From: Stentor coeruleus
Taxonomy: Eukaryota; Ciliophora; Heterotrichea; Heterotrichida; Stentoridae
Length of the DNA: 64,000 nt
Assembly: GCA_001970955.1 (NCBI GenBank)
Contig: MPUH01000329.1
Location: 1 to 64,000, forward strand
Reading direction: 5' to 3'
Each line of letters begins with the position of its first letter. The stretch's first letter is position 1. Of this stretch, positions 61,202 through 64,000 are shown in pieces. Both the position numbers and the translations under genes were made by a program. A model generated the notes under the pieces. That model was given only the letters and a program-made list of their open reading frames with translations. It was not told the origin of the DNA and searched no databases.

Positions 61202-63313
61202 TTATATTAATTCAGGAGGTCTTAAATTCCTTTTAGGCAACTCATCCCAATCGATTTTCTTGAAAAAAGGGAACTTTTTTATTTGACTAATTCCTGGCCT
61301 TTTACTAGCTTTTTTCTGCATTAATGATGTTATCAAGTCTTTAGCTTCATTTGATAAATACTTTGGGAAATTTATTTTATCCTTTTTGATACTGTTAAAA
61401 AGTAACTCAATATCTTGATTGTAATATGGAAGATTACCTGTTAGTAATTCGTAAACCATTACCCCGAGGCTGTATATGTCTGATGCTGGTGAGGCACCTT
61501 TAGAATCGACGATTTCTGGAGGAAGATATGCTGGAGACCCTGCTAAAGTCATTGCAGGAGTGTTTTTTATGTCTTCTTTTGCAAGACCAAAATCAGCTAG
61601 TTTAGCATGACCTTCTGAGTCTATGAGGATATTAGCTGGTTTTAAATCTCTATACACAATATCTAAAGAATGTAAATATTCAAGAGCGAGTATTGTTTCA
61701 GCTACATAAAAAGATACTACATCTTCGCTTACTTTAGTGTATTTTTCAATTAGACCTAGAAGGTCACCGTTTGGACACATTTCTAATATCATATATAGAG
61801 ATTGGGCTGTTTGAAAAGCATAATGCATTGTTAAAACAAATGGATGCTTAAGAATTTTCATAATCTTACACTCGCTTATTGCATACTTTAATTGCCGCTG
61901 ACGTTTGAGAGCAATTTTAGATAAGCATTTCATGGCAAAAATCTCTTTTGTATTCTTTTTTTCTACCTTATAAACAATACCAAAACTTCCTCTCCCTAAT
62001 TCATCCAACAAATTAAAACTATCAAAGTTAATAATTTCTGCAACTTCTGCAACTGGTGAATTTGTAATAACTGTATGATTTTCTTCCTCTTCATTAACCT
62101 TTTTTATCTCTACCTTCTCAAGAGGTTTACTTGTATTACTACTACTTTGCATCATATAATAATTAGCAGCATTTTTCAAAGCTAAAAGCCAATCATTAGC
62201 AGATCTTTGATCTTTACAATAATATCTATCTGAGCTAAAAGATGTTTCAACCACAAAAAAATATTCTTTTGTTGCTTTATTTTCTTCATAAAATACATTC
62301 TGAATATCCCGAAGTCTTATTGTAAACTCTGTTTCAGATTTCTTTATATATTCAGCCTCATTTGTATATCTAGCTAAATGCTGATTCTGAGGATCAAGAT
62401 GTATAAATACAGATCGGCCATGTATTGATATGTTACTGATTATCCAAACTGTTGCATATTTATTTTCAGGAAGGGTATTTTTGCTTTTTTTAAGTTCCTC
62501 AGCACCAACAGCAATTGCAAGCATTTTAAGTATTTCATCATTGTTGGTTTTATCAAATGGGGTATCATTGATTGGGTCAGATAAAGTTACCATTGCCCCA
62601 TTTTCTAAAAGTAGAGATACAATCTCAGAGTTCCCAGCTTCACAAGCTAAATGAAGGCCTGCACCTCGAAAACGCGTCATTTTGTTGATTTGAAGATTAG
62701 TATATGAAAGAAGTTCTCTTACACAAGAGATATGCTGGATATAACAAGCAAGTTGTAATGGTGTCCATTCATCTAGAGTAACTCTATTAACATTAACTTT
62801 TCTGCTGATCAAATATGCTACGATCTCACTATTTCCATAATTACAAGCATAATGTAAAGGTGTCCACAAACTTCCATGACACTGATTCATCAAATCAGGT
62901 TCTCCAGGGTTAGTCTGTTCAAATATTTCAATAATCCTAGCAAGTTCTTTTAAAGAATTCCTCTTACAAGCTTCAATTGCAACTTGTAAAGGATTTGAAT
63001 CCCTTGATGGTAAATTTTCATCTAATCCTAAAGATTCAATATATGATCTAATACGATTACCTCTTCTTGTAACTTTTTTTTCCTCATTCAAAACATTGAT
63101 TTCTATAATAGACCCTTCAGATAAACTAAAAGATCTAATAGTACTTGTCTCTGTTAAGACAATTGGAGAATTTTCTATACCTGAAATCAGTTGAAATGCA
63201 TCAGGTTCTAGGCCCATTTTTTGGCTTATAAGGACTTTTAAATCTAAAACCAATATGTTTTCATCGATATCTTGTGCAATTTTTACTCTTTTATGCTTAA
63301 TAATAAACCTCAT
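61202..63313 (-). CDS. UBL-ankyrin-PH-AGC-type protein kinase
   Basis: Start ATG 63313 (MRFIIKHKRVKIAQD); a GTG four codons earlier is not a start. The protein of 703 residues has an N-terminal ubiquitin-like fold (about 1-72), four ankyrin repeats (about 105-265; WTPLHYACNYGNSEIVAYLI, WTPLQLACYIQHISC, GAGLHLACEAGNSEIVSLLL), a PH-like domain (about 285-390) and an AGC-type kinase (about 428-690). Kinase motifs are GRGSFGIVYKV, Lys in FAMKCLSK, YRDLKPANIL (YRD is usual for AGC), LADFGLA, and PPEIV for APE. All catalytic residues are present. A phosphoinositide-recruited kinase with protein-binding arms is inferred. Confidence 0.9.
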   Translation of the reverse strand: MRFIIKHKRVKIAQDIDENILVLDLKVLISQKMGLEPDAFQLISGIENSPIVLTETSTIRSFSLSEGSIIEINVLNEEKKVTRRGNRIRSYIESLGLDENLPSRDSNPLQVAIEACKRNSLKELARIIEIFEQTNPGEPDLMNQCHGSLWTPLHYACNYGNSEIVAYLISRKVNVNRVTLDEWTPLQLACYIQHISCVRELLSYTNLQINKMTRFRGAGLHLACEAGNSEIVSLLLENGAMVTLSDPINDTPFDKTNNDEILKMLAIAVGAEELKKSKNTLPENKYATVWIISNISIHGRSVFIHLDPQNQHLARYTNEAEYIKKSETEFTIRLRDIQNVFYEENKATKEYFFVVETSFSSDRYYCKDQRSANDWLLALKNAANYYMMQSSSNTSKPLEKVEIKKVNEEEENHTVITNSPVAEVAEIINFDSFNLLDELGRGSFGIVYKVEKKNTKEIFAMKCLSKIALKRQRQLKYAISECKIMKILKHPFVLTMHYAFQTAQSLYMILEMCPNGDLLGLIEKYTKVSEDVVSFYVAETILALEYLHSLDIVYRDLKPANILIDSEGHAKLADFGLAKEDIKNTPAMTLAGSPAYLPPEIVDSKGASPASDIYSLGVMVYELLTGNLPYYNQDIELLFNSIKKDKINFPKYLSNEAKDLITSLMQKKASKRPGISQIKKFPFFKKIDWDELPKRNLRPPELI

Positions 63314-63507
63314 ATTTTTATACACGTTATCACGAAAATTAAATACTTATTTCTATATAACCCATAATATAATACCTTTTTAGCATTTCAATATAAAAAA
63401 TTTTATTATATAAACATTTAAATCTAAATCTACAACATTCTAATCTAAACCTTACAATCCAACCTTTTTCCTATAAATTTCATGATCAAAATTCAAATGA
63501 TATAAAA

Positions 63508-64000
63508 ATGTCTAGAGACTTGTCTTTAGGAAAGTCACGGTTACTAGAAAGTGAATCAGATCGTCTTCAACGTGAAGTGGATAATTTTACTCATAAACTT
63601 GAACAACAAAGGCGAAGGAACGCAAGTCTAGACGAACAAGTCAAGAACATGTCAACCGAAGTCAAGCAGAAAAAAGATGAGCTCCAAGCCAAACTGCCAT
63701 CAGTAAAAGAAGAAAAAAAACTCGAACTCAAAATAAAAACCCTTGAAAACAATCTTCAGAAAGAAATGGTCAAGTTAAACGACATCCAAGCTAAAAACAA
63801 AGACTTACGAGAAGCCATAAACGTACTTCGAAGAGAAAAAAAAGCATACCTAGAAATGTTCCAAAGCATGGAAAAAGAACTTGGAGAAAAAGCCAAAGAA
63901 GCTGAAAAATGCAATAGAGAACATGTGGATGGGGCGAAAATAGAAGAAAAATACAAGATGAAGATGTTAAAACTGAAAGCTAAAGCTGAAGAAGAAATAG
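63508..64000 (+). CDS. Outer-dynein-arm docking-type coiled coil, 5' part
   Basis: The start is ATG 63508 (MSRDLSLGKSRLLESESDR); the frame is open to the window end, so only about the first 164 residues are seen. Continuous coiled coil with DEQVKNMSTEVKQKKDEL, and a block NKDLREAINVLRREKKAYLE, then FQSMEKEL, which resembles ODAD1/CCDC114/CCDC63-type docking proteins where N-K-x-L-R-x-x-I-x-x-L-x-x-E-R/K occurs. This suggests an axonemal dynein docking role. The call is tentative until the rest of the gene is read. Confidence 0.6.
   Translation, partial: MSRDLSLGKSRLLESESDRLQREVDNFTHKLEQQRRRNASLDEQVKNMSTEVKQKKDELQAKLPSVKEEKKLELKIKTLENNLQKEMVKLNDIQAKNKDLREAINVLRREKKAYLEMFQSMEKELGEKAKEAEKCNREHVDGAKIEEKYKMKMLKLKAKAEEEI

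Noticed and set aside
1-64000. Blepharisma-like code (TGA as Trp)
   Set aside because: About 30 long intact frames use only TGG for Trp and have no internal TGA; three genes appear to end at TGA. The standard code fits better.
1-64000. tRNA, rRNA, CRISPR, telomere or retroelement
   Set aside because: No convincing tRNA arms, rRNA blocks, regular spacer repeats, telomeric repeats, reverse transcriptase or integrase motifs were found by eye.

Overview
The window looks like macronuclear-type DNA from a heterotrich ciliate, most like Stentor. It is very AT-rich. Genes use the standard code: tryptophan is TGG in every intact gene and no intact gene has an internal TGA. The genes carry 15-nt introns of the form GTA...TATATAG. 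Several products are ciliary or typical of ciliate kinase and channel families. Genes lie on both strands, mostly unspliced, with flanks as short as 26 bp. Species assignment is inference; no rRNA or telomere is present.

The left third (1 to about 24 kb) is gene-poor. It holds an intact major-facilitator transporter (6026-7588), a decayed sister copy (2695-3795), and two detached tails of the same family. There are several small coiled-coil or hypothetical genes, a secreted-type Cys-rich membrane protein (13406-13876), a kinase with C-terminal zinc clusters (15003-16457), the proteasome assembly chaperone PSMD9 (18478-19083), and many stretches that still read like protein but are full of stops and frame changes.

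The right two thirds (about 23.7 to 64 kb) is dense. In order it holds a phosphoglycerate-mutase-like protein lacking its catalytic histidine, a lipidated AGC-type kinase, methylcrotonyl-CoA carboxylase beta, a SET-domain methyltransferase, the 60S assembly GTPase NOG1, several hypotheticals, a 4-TM protein, and a giant WD40-ion channel fusion. These are followed by an atypical SDR, a multi-TM pseudokinase receptor, a myristoylation-type coiled-coil protein, a PP2C phosphatase, a two-repeat MYB factor, a PRMT1-like arginine methyltransferase, an STPGR (SHIPPO) axonemal protein, a UBL-ankyrin-PH-kinase protein, and the start of an outer-dynein-arm docking-type coiled coil.

Signalling dominates: five kinase-like proteins, one phosphatase, one channel and one methyltransferase. 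There is no operon logic; neighbours are mostly functionally unrelated. Two structural themes stand out. Intergenic DNA shows a sharp strand skew (C-rich before genes and G-rich after them on the coding strand). Near-perfect 40-141 bp adjacent duplications, several sitting on single N bases, look like unmerged contig ends, and two of them break real genes (NOG1 and the SDR).
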